Source: Streptomyces endocoffeicus (lineage in GTDB: Bacteria > Actinomycetota > Actinomycetes > Streptomycetales > Streptomycetaceae). Taken from it: 64,000 nt of DNA. Of this stretch, positions 1 to 8,102 are shown piece after piece. The stretch spans positions 124,001 to 188,000 of the forward strand of contig NZ_JAERRG010000008.1 of the NCBI RefSeq assembly GCF_016741935.1, written 5' to 3'. The position numbers were made by a program, and so were the translations under genes. Under the pieces are notes generated by a model, which saw only the letters and a program-made list of their open reading frames with translations, ran no database searches and had not been told where the DNA came from. The number at the start of each line of letters is the position of its first letter. Position 1 is the first letter of the stretch.

Positions 1-426
1 GCCGCGGCGATGCTGCCGGCCCCGCCCGCCATGCCCACCGAGCTGGCCGCCGAGATCGTCGGCGTGGCCTCCATAGAGTTCAAGCTGATCGCCGAGCTGC
101 ACGAGGTCTACGGGGTGCGCGCGCCCGGCTCCACGCGTCAGCGCGCCGTCGCCTACCTCGGCGCCTGGGCCGAGGAGCGCGGTATCGACGTCGCCCAGCC
201 GGCGACCGTCAACGCGGCTCTCGGCGTCCAGATGAAGCGCGAGCTGCGGCAGCAGGTCCTCAGACGCGGCTTCCGCAACATGCCGTCCCTGGCGCCCTTC
301 ATGGTCGGCGCGGCCGTGGGAGCCACGATGAACCGGCGCGACACCAAGAAGCTCGCGCGCAAGGTCCGCAAGGATCTGCGGGCCAAGCAGGTCCCCTGGG
401 ACCTCCCCGTGGCCCTGGAGAGATGA
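1..426 (+). CDS. C-terminal part of a hypothetical protein (5' end outside window)
   Basis: The reading frame is open from base 1, so only the C-terminal ~141 residues are present; an in-frame ATG at position 10 is probably internal. The visible part is helical and Ala/Arg-rich. It has a segment resembling the substrate-free core of EcsC-like proteins (IEFKLIAELHEVYG), then a Gly/Ala helix (FMVGAAVGATMNRR) and a very basic stretch (KKLARKVRKDLR) before the stop at 424-426. No catalytic motif is visible. It converges on the DUF3093 gene with an 18-base gap. I do not recognise a function; the EcsC resemblance is weak and only by eye. Confidence 0.6.
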   Translation, partial: AAAMLPAPPAMPTELAAEIVGVASIEFKLIAELHEVYGVRAPGSTRQRAVAYLGAWAEERGIDVAQPATVNAALGVQMKRELRQQVLRRGFRNMPSLAPFMVGAAVGATMNRRDTKKLARKVRKDLRAKQVPWDLPVALER

Positions 427-444
427 GCTCCTCGCGCGCCCCTG

Positions 445-891
445 TCACACCGAGCGAACGGCCGTGAGCGCGGCGGCGAGCGCCTCCGGATTCCGTGTGG
501 AGACATACACATACGGTGTCGGGTCTTCCGGATCGGTGACCTCCACCCGCAGCGCCGTCGGGATGTAGCTGCGCAGCAGCATGAACGCCCGCGGATCGGC
601 TTTGTAGGTCCGCCAGGCGGCCGCCTCGTCGGCGTCCAGCACCCGCGGGGTCCCCAGCGCCGACACCGGGATCTTCGCCTCGCCTGCCACCAGCGAGTCC
701 GCCACCACGCGCACCCGCGCCGAGCCGTACGAACTCACCGCCACACAGGCCAGCGCCGCCCCGCCGATCAGCCCGCCGAGCATCGGCAGAGTGCCGAACG
801 GCAGCATGATCAACCCCACTGAGACCCCCATCAGGACGGCGATGAACCACCAGGAACGGGGCGCGCTGAGGCGTTCGTCGTAAGGCTGCAT
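445..891 (-). CDS. DUF3093 family small membrane protein
   Basis: This is a 148-residue protein that starts MQPYDERLSAPRSWW. Two adjacent hydrophobic helices lie at about residues 13-33 and 36-56, followed by a soluble C-terminal domain ending in a Val-rich strand region with TPYVYVSTRNPEAL. This layout matches the DUF3093 family, found next to dut in actinobacteria (Rv2698 in M. tuberculosis, from memory). The ATG at 891 is preferred over upstream in-frame codons because the longer version would add an Arg-rich, non-conserved extension reading through the divergent promoter region. It is transcribed divergently from the thioesterase/dut operon. Function is unknown; the protein probably sits in the membrane with its C-terminal domain in the cytoplasm. 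Confidence 0.8.
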   Translation of the reverse strand: MQPYDERLSAPRSWWFIAVLMGVSVGLIMLPFGTLPMLGGLIGGAALACVAVSSYGSARVRVVADSLVAGEAKIPVSALGTPRVLDADEAAAWRTYKADPRAFMLLRSYIPTALRVEVTDPEDPTPYVYVSTRNPEALAAALTAVRSV

Positions 892-950
892 GCGTATCAG
901 CTTGGCATGGCCGCCGACCCGGACTGTTCTCGCGGGTAAGGTCAGCCGTT

Positions 951-1532
951 GTGAGTGGACGAACGACAGGGCTGACGCCGCCGGAGGGCTCCAAACCCCC
1001 CGTGCGCCACCCCGACGCGCCCGCGCCCGGGGAGATTCTCGGCGCGCACTACGACCAGTGCTTCGGCTGCGGCGACCAGGCGCGGGGCCTGGAGCTGACC
1101 ACACGGGCGGGCGAGGGCGTGAGCGTCACCGCCGAGTTCACCGTGCGCGGCGGCCATCAGGGCGCGCCGGGCCTGGCCCACGGCGGGGTGCTGGCCGCGG
1201 CGCTGGACGAGACGCTCGGATCGCTCAACTGGCTCCAGCGGGTGATCGCGGTGACCGGGCGGCTGGAGACGGACTTCGTACGGCCCGTACCGGTCGGCGC
1301 CGAGCTCCACCTGGAGGCACGGGTGGCCGCCGTGCACGGACGCAAGATCTACTGCTCGGCCACGGGCCGGATCGACGCCCCCGACGGCCCCGTCGCGGTG
1401 CGGGCGCAGGCCCTCTTCATAGAGGTCCGGGTCGACCACTTCATCGAGAACGGCCGGCCGGAGGAGATCGACGCGGCGCTCGCCGATCCGGATCAGGTGA
1501 AGGTCGCGCGCGCTTTCGAGGTGAACCCATGA
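951..1532 (+). CDS. PaaI-type hotdog-fold thioesterase
   Basis: The 193-residue protein has a single hotdog domain. The CFGCGDQ motif near residue 37 and the long hotdog helix with GLAHGGVLAAALDETLG match the PaaI/THEM4-like acyl-CoA thioesterase group, where the HGG region and the acidic helix residue form the active site. The physiological acyl substrate is not predictable. The GTG at 951 has no Shine-Dalgarno sequence but lies 8 bases after a TAAGGT box (937-942), which suggests a leaderless or near-leaderless transcript. The stop overlaps the dut start (ATGA), so the two genes are translationally coupled. Confidence 0.8.
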   Translation: MSGRTTGLTPPEGSKPPVRHPDAPAPGEILGAHYDQCFGCGDQARGLELTTRAGEGVSVTAEFTVRGGHQGAPGLAHGGVLAAALDETLGSLNWLQRVIAVTGRLETDFVRPVPVGAELHLEARVAAVHGRKIYCSATGRIDAPDGPVAVRAQALFIEVRVDHFIENGRPEEIDAALADPDQVKVARAFEVNP

Positions 1533-2044
1533 GCCCGCTCCCCGTCGACGTGCTGATCCGCAGGGTGGACCCCGAGGTGCCGATCCCCGGCTACGCCCAC
1601 CCCGGCGACGCCGGGGCCGACCTGGTCACCACCGAGCCCGCCGAGCTGGCCCCCGGGGAGCGCGCGGTTCTGCCCACCGGAGTGTCTATCGCGCTCCCGG
1701 AGGGGTATGCCGCCTTCGTGCATCCACGGTCCGGACTCGCCGCGCGCTGCGGCGTCGCCATGGTGAATGCCCCGGGGACCATCGATGCCGGGTACCGTGG
1801 AGAGATCAAGGTGATCGTGGTCAATCTGGACCCGCGCGAGAGCGTGCGGTTCGAGCGCTTCGACCGGATCGCCCAATTGGTCGTCCAGCAGGTCGAGAAG
1901 GTGCGCTTCCAGGAGGTGGCGGAGCTTCCCGGGTCGGCGCGGGCCGAAGGGGGCTTCGGGTCCACCGGCGGTCATGCCGCCGTGGACGGCACAACGGGTG
2001 GGAATGGATACGCTTCGGTCGGTTCCGACCGGGAAGGACGATGA
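1529..2044 (+). CDS. dut: dUTP diphosphatase (dUTPase)
   Basis: This 171-residue protein hydrolyses dUTP to dUMP and pyrophosphate, keeping uracil out of DNA and supplying the dTMP precursor. All five trimeric dUTPase motifs are visible in order: GDAGADL (26-32), PRSGLA (66-71), NAPGTIDAGYR (80-90, containing the uracil-binding loop and catalytic Asp), RIAQLVV (113-119) and GGFGSTGGH (141-149). A ~20-residue polar tail follows the last motif. The ATG at 1529 overlaps the preceding thioesterase stop by four bases, and the DUF3710 gene follows immediately. The order dut-DUF3710 is conserved in actinobacteria (Rv2697c-Rv2696c, from memory). Confidence 0.97.
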   Translation: MSPLPVDVLIRRVDPEVPIPGYAHPGDAGADLVTTEPAELAPGERAVLPTGVSIALPEGYAAFVHPRSGLAARCGVAMVNAPGTIDAGYRGEIKVIVVNLDPRESVRFERFDRIAQLVVQQVEKVRFQEVAELPGSARAEGGFGSTGGHAAVDGTTGGNGYASVGSDREGR

Positions 2045-2045
2045 C

Positions 2046-2831
2046 GTGTTCGGACGTCGCCGCAAGCGCAGCAAGGAGGACGTCGAGTCGCTCGACGTGA
2101 CCTCCGACGAGTTGGCCGAGGACGCGGAGGACGCGGACGGCGCTGAGGACACCGCCGCACCCGTGGAGGCCGGGCGGGTGAGCCTGCCGCCGGCCCCGCG
2201 CCCCGAGGGCCCCTGGGACGTGTCCGAGGTGCGCGAGCCCGGCGAGGGCCGGGTGGACCTCGGAGGTCTGTTCGTGCCCGGCGTGGAGGGCATGGAGCTG
2301 CGGGTGGAGGTCGCGGGGGACGCGATCGTCGCCGCGACCGTGGTGCTGCGGGACAGCGCCGTGCAGCTCCAGGGGTTCGCCGCGCCCAAGAAGGAAGGCA
2401 TCTGGGGCGAGGTGCGCGACGAGATCGCCACCGGCATCACCCAGCAGGGCGGGATCGTCGACGAGGTCGAGGGCCCGCTCGGCTGGGAGCTGCGCGCCCA
2501 GGTGCCGGTGCAGCTCCCGGACGGCAAGAACGGTGTGCAGGTGGTCCGCTTCGTCGGCGTGGACGGGCCCCGCTGGTTCCTGCGCGGTGTGATCTCCGGG
2601 CAGGGCGCCGTGCAGCCCGAGACCGGCAGCCTCCTGGAAGCGATCTTCCGGGACACGGTCGTGGTGCGCGGCGAGGGCCCGATGGCCCCGCGCGACCCGA
2701 TCGTCCTCAAGCTGCCGGACGACGCGCAGATGGTGCCCGACGGGGTGCAGCAGGACGAGGCGCAGGGCTCGCGGTTCGCGGGCGGCGCCGACCGGCTCCA
2801 GCGCGGCCCGGAGATCTCCGAGGTGCGCTGA
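2046..2831 (+). CDS. DUF3710 domain-containing protein
   Basis: The 261-residue protein starts FGRRRKRSKED after a GTG at 2046, placed about 9 bases behind a GGAAGG ribosome-binding site. An acidic low-complexity segment (residues ~10-45, rich in Asp/Glu/Ala) precedes the globular DUF3710 domain, seen as RVDLGGLFVPGVEGMELRVE and later GVDGPRWFLRGVISG. There is no enzyme motif, membrane helix or signal peptide. The family is actinobacterial and almost always adjacent to dut; its function is unknown. It is probably the last gene of the thioesterase-dut operon, because a tandem repeat and a strong hairpin follow. Confidence 0.85.
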   Translation: MFGRRRKRSKEDVESLDVTSDELAEDAEDADGAEDTAAPVEAGRVSLPPAPRPEGPWDVSEVREPGEGRVDLGGLFVPGVEGMELRVEVAGDAIVAATVVLRDSAVQLQGFAAPKKEGIWGEVRDEIATGITQQGGIVDEVEGPLGWELRAQVPVQLPDGKNGVQVVRFVGVDGPRWFLRGVISGQGAVQPETGSLLEAIFRDTVVVRGEGPMAPRDPIVLKLPDDAQMVPDGVQQDEAQGSRFAGGADRLQRGPEISEVR

Positions 2832-2836
2832 GCCGC

Positions 2837-2934
2837 CCTCGCGGACGAGAGCTCGCACACGGCAGCTCGCGTACGAGAGCTCGTGTACGGCAACTCGCGT
2901 ACGGCAGCTCGCGTACGGCAGCTCGCGTACGACA
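2837..2934 (+). repeat. 14-bp tandem repeat, about seven imperfect units
   Basis: Right after the DUF3710 stop, the unit GCTCGCGTACGGCA recurs head to tail: 2851-2864, 2865-2878, 2879-2892, 2893-2906, 2907-2920 and 2921-2934, with a degenerate first copy from 2837. Units differ by one to three bases. There are no spacers, so this is a minisatellite rather than a CRISPR array. It lies between the operon end and a hairpin terminator; no function can be assigned. Confidence 0.85.
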
Positions 2935-2949
2935 GAGCGCCAAGGCCCG

Positions 2950-2982
2950 GAAGGGGCCCGGGGCAGGGCCCCGGGCCCCTTC
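2950..2982 (+). terminator. GC-rich hairpin after the dut-DUF3710 operon
   Basis: A perfect 14-bp inverted repeat (GAAGGGGCCCGGGG at 2950-2963, complement at 2969-2982) encloses a 5-base loop. No T tract follows, which is common for Streptomyces terminators. It probably ends transcription from the dut operon. Confidence 0.6.
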
Positions 2983-3152
2983 GGCATGTTCCGGAGCCCT
3001 TCCTTCGGGTTTTCCGGGATTTCCCGGAACCCGTTGAACACACCCGCCGCACCGGCCGTACTCATGGGCGCGAGACCTTGTGACGCTCCGAGGGGGAGAA
3101 GGCGCGTCGCGAGAGACACCCCCTGTCCGACCTCAACGAGGTGAGTGATCAG

Positions 3153-4043
3153 ATGTCGCGTGGCCTTCCGTTACTCCACCGCCGGAGAATCCTCCTCTCC
3201 GGGGCGATCGGCGGTATCACCTGTGCGGCCGTCGTGGTGGGAGCCGCCATGGCCGGTCAGGACGGCAGCGGCGACGCCAGTGCGTCGACCAAGGCGGCCT
3301 CGGCCATCAGCTGCCCCGCCGTAGCCGGTTCCCTCCCGGAGATCCCGGCGGAGGCCCAGGCCGAGGTGGACCGCAACCTCGCCCTGCTGGACACCCAGCT
3401 GGCGGAGGCCAACAAGCGGCTCAGCACCAGCCAGGGCGAGGGCGGCCCCAACTTCGTGCAGAACGCCATCCTCGGGCCGCTGGCGGACAAGCGGAAGTCC
3501 ACCCTGGACCGCATCGCGATCTCCATAGGGCGGCGCGCCGAGAAGCCGGCGGGGCTGGACGCGCTCGCCGAGTGCACGTTGTCGGACGGCGGGGCGGGAG
3601 CGGGCTCCGACACCGGCGCGGGCGGCGAGGCGGGCGGTGCCGCGAGCCCGACCGCCGCCGCGTCCCAGCCCGCGGAGGAACAGGGCGGCGGAGCCGACCA
3701 GGGCGGAGGAGCCGATCAGGGCGGCGGGGCTGGCGCGGGCTCCGGCCAGACGATCAACTGCCCCGATGTCGCCTCCGGGATCGGCGACGTACCGGCCGCC
3801 GCCCAGGCCGAGGTGGACCGCAATATCGCGCTGCTCCAGACCCAGCTCGACGAGGCCAACAAGCGGCTGGCCTCCTCCGCGGGCGAGGGCGGCCCCAACT
3901 TCGTGCAGAACGCGATCCTCGGCCCGCTGAAGGACAAGCGCGCCTCGACGATCGACCGCATCGAACTCTCGATCTCCCGCCAGGGCTCGACCGCCCCCTC
4001 CGGTCTTGACGCCTTGGCGGGCTGCTCGCTCGCGTCCGGCTGA
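3153..4043 (+). CDS. Secreted or membrane-anchored protein with two tandem copies of a Cys-containing domain; TTA codon near the start
   Basis: The 296-residue protein has an Arg-rich N-terminus (HRRR) followed by one hydrophobic segment (about residues 14-36), i.e. a signal peptide or anchor. Two homologous ~85-residue modules follow. Each starts with CP.VA, contains AQAEVDRN, QL.EANKRL and GEGGPNFVQNAILGPL, and ends in GLDALA.C. A Gly/Ala/Gln-rich linker (about residues 155-200, with GGGADQ repeats) separates them. One Cys at each end of each module suggests an intramodule disulfide. The ATG at 3153 is chosen because GAGGTGA (3138-3144) sits 8 bases upstream; a GTG at 3141 has no such site. 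Codon 7 is TTA (3171-3173), so translation may need bldA tRNA. It has its own strong terminator. I do not recognise the family. Confidence 0.75.
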   Translation: MSRGLPLLHRRRILLSGAIGGITCAAVVVGAAMAGQDGSGDASASTKAASAISCPAVAGSLPEIPAEAQAEVDRNLALLDTQLAEANKRLSTSQGEGGPNFVQNAILGPLADKRKSTLDRIAISIGRRAEKPAGLDALAECTLSDGGAGAGSDTGAGGEAGGAASPTAAASQPAEEQGGGADQGGGADQGGGAGAGSGQTINCPDVASGIGDVPAAAQAEVDRNIALLQTQLDEANKRLASSAGEGGPNFVQNAILGPLKDKRASTIDRIELSISRQGSTAPSGLDALAGCSLASG

Positions 4044-4080
4044 GCCGACGGCGTAAGGCCCGGCCCGATGTGAGCGTCTA

Positions 4081-4127
4081 CCGGTGGGCCGTACTCTTCT
4101 CTGCGGAGTACGGCCCACCGGCTTTTT
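4081..4127 (+). terminator. Rho-independent terminator
   Basis: A perfect 16-bp stem (4081-4096 pairing with 4106-4121), a 9-base loop and a run of five T (4123-4127) form a canonical intrinsic terminator downstream of the secreted-protein gene and upstream of kdpD. Confidence 0.9.
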
Positions 4128-4331
4128 CATGGGGTTTGCCCCGGGAAGTTCTGGCGTTGCCCCGAGGAGTGCGGACGCCGCGCGTCAGAGACGCGTCAAG
4201 AGGGCGCCGACGGCCGTAAGGGAGGCGTCAAGGGACGGCCGGTCCGGCCGGGGGCGGGGTTTGCTCGACGGGTATCGCCCGCCGGAGGCTCGCCGAGCGC
4301 TCAGGCGCCGTCCAACAGGGAAAATAGGGGC

Positions 4332-6944
4332 ATGGGACGCGGAAAGTTGCGGATCTACCTCGGTGCGGCACCGGGCGTCGGCAAGACCTACGCGATGCTG
4401 TCCGAGGGGCACCGCCGGGTCGAGCGGGGCACGGACCTGGTGGTCGGCTTCGTGGAGCACCACGGTCGCCGGCGCACCCAGGTGATGATGCACGGGCTCG
4501 AGGAGGTGCCCCGCCGGGAGGTGGAGTACCGGGAGTCCGCCTTCAGCGAGATGGACGTGGACGCGGTGCTGGCGCGCCGCCCCGCCGTCGCGCTGGTCGA
4601 CGAGCTCGCCCACACCAACGTCCCCGGCTGCCGGAACGAGAAGCGCTGGCAGGACGTCGAGGAGCTGCTGCGGGCGGGCATCGACGTCGTCTCCACCGTC
4701 AACATCCAGCATCTGGAGTCGCTGGGGGACGTGGTGGAGTCGATCACGGGGGTGCGCCAGCGGGAGACCGTCCCGGACGAGGTGGTGCGCCGGGCCGACC
4801 AGATCGAGCTGGTCGACATGTCGCCCCAGGCGCTGCGCCGCCGCATGGCGCACGGCAACATCTACGCGCCCGACAAGGTCGACGCCGCGCTGTCGAACTA
4901 CTTCCGGCCCGGGAACCTGACCGCGCTGCGCGAGCTGGCCCTGCTGTGGACCGCCGACCGGGTGGACGAATACCTCCAGCAGTACCGCGACGAGCACTCC
5001 ATCCGCTCCACCTGGCAGGCGCGTGAGCGGATCGTCGTCGGGCTGACCGGCGGCCCGGAGGGGCGGACGCTGATCCGCCGGGCGGCCCGGATGGCGGCCA
5101 AGGGCTCCGGCAGCGAGATCCTCGCCGTCTACATCGCCCGCAGCGACGGCCTGACCTCGGCATCCCCCAAGGAGCTGGCGGTCCAGCGCACCCTCGTCGA
5201 AGACCTCGGGGGCACCTTCCACCACGTCATAGGGGAGGACATCCCCAGGGCGCTGCTGGAGTTCGCCCGCGGGGTCAACGCGACCCAGATCGTGCTCGGC
5301 TCCAGCCGCCGCAAGACCTGGCAGTACATGTTCGGACCCGGGGTGGGCGCCACCGTCGCCCGGGAGTCCGGGCCCGACCTGGACGTCCACATCGTCACCC
5401 ACGACGAGGTCGCCAAGGGCCGCGGGCTGCCGGTGGCGCGCGGCGCCCGGCTGGGCCGCTCCCGGCTGATCGCGGGCTGGGTGGTCGGGGTGGCCGGACC
5501 GGCCCTGCTCACGCTGCTGCTCACCACCACCGGCGCCACCCTCGCCTCGGAGGCCGGGCCCGGCTTCGCCAACGAGGTGCTGCTCTTCCTGTTCCTCAAT
5601 GTGCTGGCCGCGCTGCTGGGCGGCATGGTGCCCGCCCTCGCCTCGGCGGCCGTCGGATCGCTGCTGCTCAACTACTACTTCACCCCGCCCACCCACACCC
5701 TGACCATCGCCGACCCCGAGAACATCGTCGCCATAGCGATCTTCGTGGCGGTGGCGGTCTGTGTGGCCTCCGTGGTGGATCTCGCCGCCCGCCGCACCCA
5801 TCAGGCCGCCCGGCTGCGCGCCGAGTCCGAGATACTGTCCTTCCTCGCGGGCAGCGTGCTGCGCGGCGAGACCAGCCTGGAGGCGCTGCTGGAGCGGGTC
5901 CGCGAGACGTTCGCCATGGACTCCGTCGTGCTGCTGGAGCGGGAGAGCGACGTCGCCCCCTGGACCTGCGCGGGCAGCGCCGGCGGCCACGGCGGCACTC
6001 CGCCGCCCGAGCGGCCCGAGGACGCGGAGGTGGACATGCCGGTCGGCGACCATATGGCGCTCGCGCTCTCCGGCCGGGTCCTGCCCGCCGAGGACCGCCG
6101 GGTGCTCGCCGCCTTCGCCGCCCAGGCCGCCGTCGTCCTCGACCGGCAGCGGCTGGCCCAGGAGGCCGGGCAGGCCCGTGAGCTGGCCGAGGGGAACCGC
6201 ATCCGCACCGCGCTGCTCGCCGCCGTCAGCCACGATCTGCGCACCCCGCTCGCGGCCATCAAGGCGGCCGTGAGCTCCCTGCGCTCCGATGACGTGGCCT
6301 GGTCGGCGGAGGACGAGGCCGAGCTGCTGGAGGGCATCGAGAGCGGCGCCGACCGGCTGGACCACCTGGTGGGCAACCTCCTGGACATCTCCCGGCTGCA
6401 GACCGGCACCGTCACCCCGCTCATCCGGGAGATCGACCTGGACGAGGTGGTGCCGATGGCGCTCGTCGGCGTCCCCGAGGCCGATGTCGCCCTCGACATC
6501 CCCGAGGAGCTGCCGATGGTCGCGGTCGACCCCGGGCTGCTGGAGCGCGCCGTGGCCAACATCGTGGAGAACGCGGTGAAGTACAGCCCGCCGGACCGCC
6601 CCGTGCTGGTCTCCGCGAGCGCCCTCGGCGACCGGGTGGAGCTGCGCGTGGCCGACGCCGGGCCGGGCGTGCCGGACAGCGAGAAGGACCGTATCTTCGA
6701 GCCCTTCCAGCGGTACGGGGACGCCCCGCGCGGCGCCGGGGTCGGCCTCGGGCTCGCCGTCGCCCGCGGCTTCGCGGAGGCCATGGCCGGGCGGCTGACC
6801 GCCGAGGACACCCCCGGCGGCGGGATGACCATGGTGCTCACGCTGCGGGTCGCCCGCGACCGCCCGCCGGCCACCCCCGGCCTCCCGGTCGAGGTCGGCT
6901 CCACGTCAGGCACAACGACAGGGAAAGGCAGGCCCGCCAGATGA
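4332..6944 (+). CDS. kdpD: Osmosensitive K+ channel histidine kinase KdpD
   Basis: The 870-residue membrane sensor kinase of the KdpDE two-component system responds to potassium limitation. It shows the full KdpD layout. The N-terminal KdpD domain has a Walker A motif (GAAPGVGKT, residues 11-19) and VALVDELAHTN; in several bacteria this region binds c-di-AMP. A USP domain follows (~230-350), then four closely spaced membrane helices (~375-490), a GAF domain (~500-615), a HisKA domain with the phospho-acceptor His634 in SHDLRTPLA, and a HATPase domain with N and G boxes (NIVENAVKYS, GAGVGLGLA). It overlaps kdpE by four bases. No kdpFABC pump genes are in the window, so its targets must lie elsewhere or differ. 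Confidence 0.96.
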   Translation: MGRGKLRIYLGAAPGVGKTYAMLSEGHRRVERGTDLVVGFVEHHGRRRTQVMMHGLEEVPRREVEYRESAFSEMDVDAVLARRPAVALVDELAHTNVPGCRNEKRWQDVEELLRAGIDVVSTVNIQHLESLGDVVESITGVRQRETVPDEVVRRADQIELVDMSPQALRRRMAHGNIYAPDKVDAALSNYFRPGNLTALRELALLWTADRVDEYLQQYRDEHSIRSTWQARERIVVGLTGGPEGRTLIRRAARMAAKGSGSEILAVYIARSDGLTSASPKELAVQRTLVEDLGGTFHHVIGEDIPRALLEFARGVNATQIVLGSSRRKTWQYMFGPGVGATVARESGPDLDVHIVTHDEVAKGRGLPVARGARLGRSRLIAGWVVGVAGPALLTLLLTTTGATLASEAGPGFANEVLLFLFLNVLAALLGGMVPALASAAVGSLLLNYYFTPPTHTLTIADPENIVAIAIFVAVAVCVASVVDLAARRTHQAARLRAESEILSFLAGSVLRGETSLEALLERVRETFAMDSVVLLERESDVAPWTCAGSAGGHGGTPPPERPEDAEVDMPVGDHMALALSGRVLPAEDRRVLAAFAAQAAVVLDRQRLAQEAGQARELAEGNRIRTALLAAVSHDLRTPLAAIKAAVSSLRSDDVAWSAEDEAELLEGIESGADRLDHLVGNLLDISRLQTGTVTPLIREIDLDEVVPMALVGVPEADVALDIPEELPMVAVDPGLLERAVANIVENAVKYSPPDRPVLVSASALGDRVELRVADAGPGVPDSEKDRIFEPFQRYGDAPRGAGVGLGLAVARGFAEAMAGRLTAEDTPGGGMTMVLTLRVARDRPPATPGLPVEVGSTSGTTTGKGRPAR

Positions 6945-7624
6945 ACCGGGTGCTCGTGGTGGACGACGAGCCGCAGATCGTGCGCGCCCTTGTGATCAAC
7001 CTGAAGGCGCGCAAGTACGAGGTGGACGCGGCCTCGGACGGCGCCACCGCGCTCCGGCTCGCCGCCGCCCGCCATCCCGATGTGATCGTGCTCGACCTCG
7101 GCCTGCCCGATATGGACGGGGTGGAGGTGATCAGGGGGCTCCGGGGCTGGACCCGGGTGCCGATCCTGGTGCTCTCCGCCCGTCAGACCTCGGACGAGAA
7201 GGTCGAGGCGCTCGACGCCGGGGCGGACGACTACGTCACCAAGCCGTTCGGCATGGACGAGCTGCTCGCCCGGCTGCGCGCGGCCGTCCGCCGCGCCGAG
7301 CCCGTCGGGCGGCCGGAGGACTCGGTGGTGGTGGAGACCGACGTGTTCACCGTCGACCTGGCCGCCAAGAAGGCCCATCGCGACGGCCGCGATGTGCGGC
7401 TGACCCCCACCGAATGGCATCTGCTGGAGGTCCTGGTGCGCAACGCCGGGCGGCTGGTCAGCCAGAAGCAGCTGCTCCAGGAGGTCTGGGGCCCCTCGTA
7501 CGGCACCGAGAGCAACTACCTGCGGGTGTACATGGCGCAGCTGCGCCGCAAGCTGGAGGCCGACCCCTCCCATCCGCGGCACTTCGTCACCGAGCCTGGC
7601 ATGGGCTACCGGTTCGAGCGATGA
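6941..7624 (+). CDS. kdpE: KdpE response regulator
   Basis: This 227-residue OmpR/PhoB-class DNA-binding response regulator is the partner of KdpD. The receiver domain has the acidic pair D8-D9, phospho-acceptor D52 in VIVLDLGLPDMDG, and the conserved Lys in VTKPFG. The C-terminal winged helix shows LTPTEWHLLEVLVRNAGRLVS, the alpha loop, and the final recognition region around SNYLRVYMAQLRRKLE with a GMGYRF end. The ATG overlaps the kdpD stop (ATGA), giving translational coupling and balanced expression. It is expected to activate K+ uptake genes; here the nearest K+ genes are the TrkA pair and the KimA-like permease. Confidence 0.96.
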   Translation: MNRVLVVDDEPQIVRALVINLKARKYEVDAASDGATALRLAAARHPDVIVLDLGLPDMDGVEVIRGLRGWTRVPILVLSARQTSDEKVEALDAGADDYVTKPFGMDELLARLRAAVRRAEPVGRPEDSVVVETDVFTVDLAAKKAHRDGRDVRLTPTEWHLLEVLVRNAGRLVSQKQLLQEVWGPSYGTESNYLRVYMAQLRRKLEADPSHPRHFVTEPGMGYRFER

Positions 7625-7658
7625 GCGCGGGGACGGCGTTTCGCCGATGGCTCACCGG

Positions 7659-7664
7659 TACGCT
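7659..7664 (+). promoter_or_regulatory. Possible -10 box for a leaderless OB-fold gene
   Basis: TACGCT lies 6 bases upstream of the ATG at 7671, where a TANNNT box would place the transcription start at or next to the initiation codon. There is no ribosome-binding site before that ATG. Confidence 0.4.
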
Positions 7665-7670
7665 GGCCGT

Positions 7671-8099
7671 ATGAGTTCCGTACGCCAGCCCTCCGACGGG
7701 GCCGACAGGGGAGACAGGTCCGACAAACCGGCCGGCCGGTTCCGGCGGATGCTGGACCGGCTGTCGAGCTCCCAGGAGGAGCTGCACTCCGCCGAGTTGC
7801 AGCAGGACGCGGAGGCCGCGGGCTGTACTAAGATCGGCGACTGCGGTGACCGTCAGATCGTCAAGGTGACGGGCACGCTGCGCACGGTGACGCTCAGACC
7901 GCGGGCCGGAGTTCCCGCGCTGGAGGCGGAGCTCTTCGACGGTACCGCCGCGCTGGACGTGGTGTGGCTGGGCCGTCGCTCCATCATCGGGATAGAACCG
8001 GGGCGCAGGCTGATCGCCTCGGGCCGGATCTCCATGAGCCATGGGCGCCGGGTGCTGTTCAATCCGAAGTACGAACTCCGACCGCTCGGACAGGAGTAG
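7671..8099 (+). CDS. OB-fold nucleic-acid-binding protein
   Basis: The 142-residue protein has a polar N-terminus (~residues 1-35) and an OB-fold tRNA/helicase-type domain. The OB strands are seen as RQIVKVTGTLRTVTLRP, ALEAELFDGTAALDVVWLG and RLIASGRISMSHGRRVLFNPKYEL. It is the homologue of the small OB-fold gene that sits beside the DUF3159 membrane protein in actinobacteria (Rv2694c in M. tuberculosis, from memory). Ligand and role are unknown. It is followed after 3 bases by the DUF3159 gene, so the two form an operon. The start is the ATG at 7671, close behind a TACGCT box. Confidence 0.85.
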   Translation: MSSVRQPSDGADRGDRSDKPAGRFRRMLDRLSSSQEELHSAELQQDAEAAGCTKIGDCGDRQIVKVTGTLRTVTLRPRAGVPALEAELFDGTAALDVVWLGRRSIIGIEPGRRLIASGRISMSHGRRVLFNPKYELRPLGQE

Positions 8100-8102
8100 C
8101 CG

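Noticed and set aside
2837..2934. Possible CRISPR array
   Set aside because: Units are 14 bp and directly adjacent with no spacers, and no cas genes are present.
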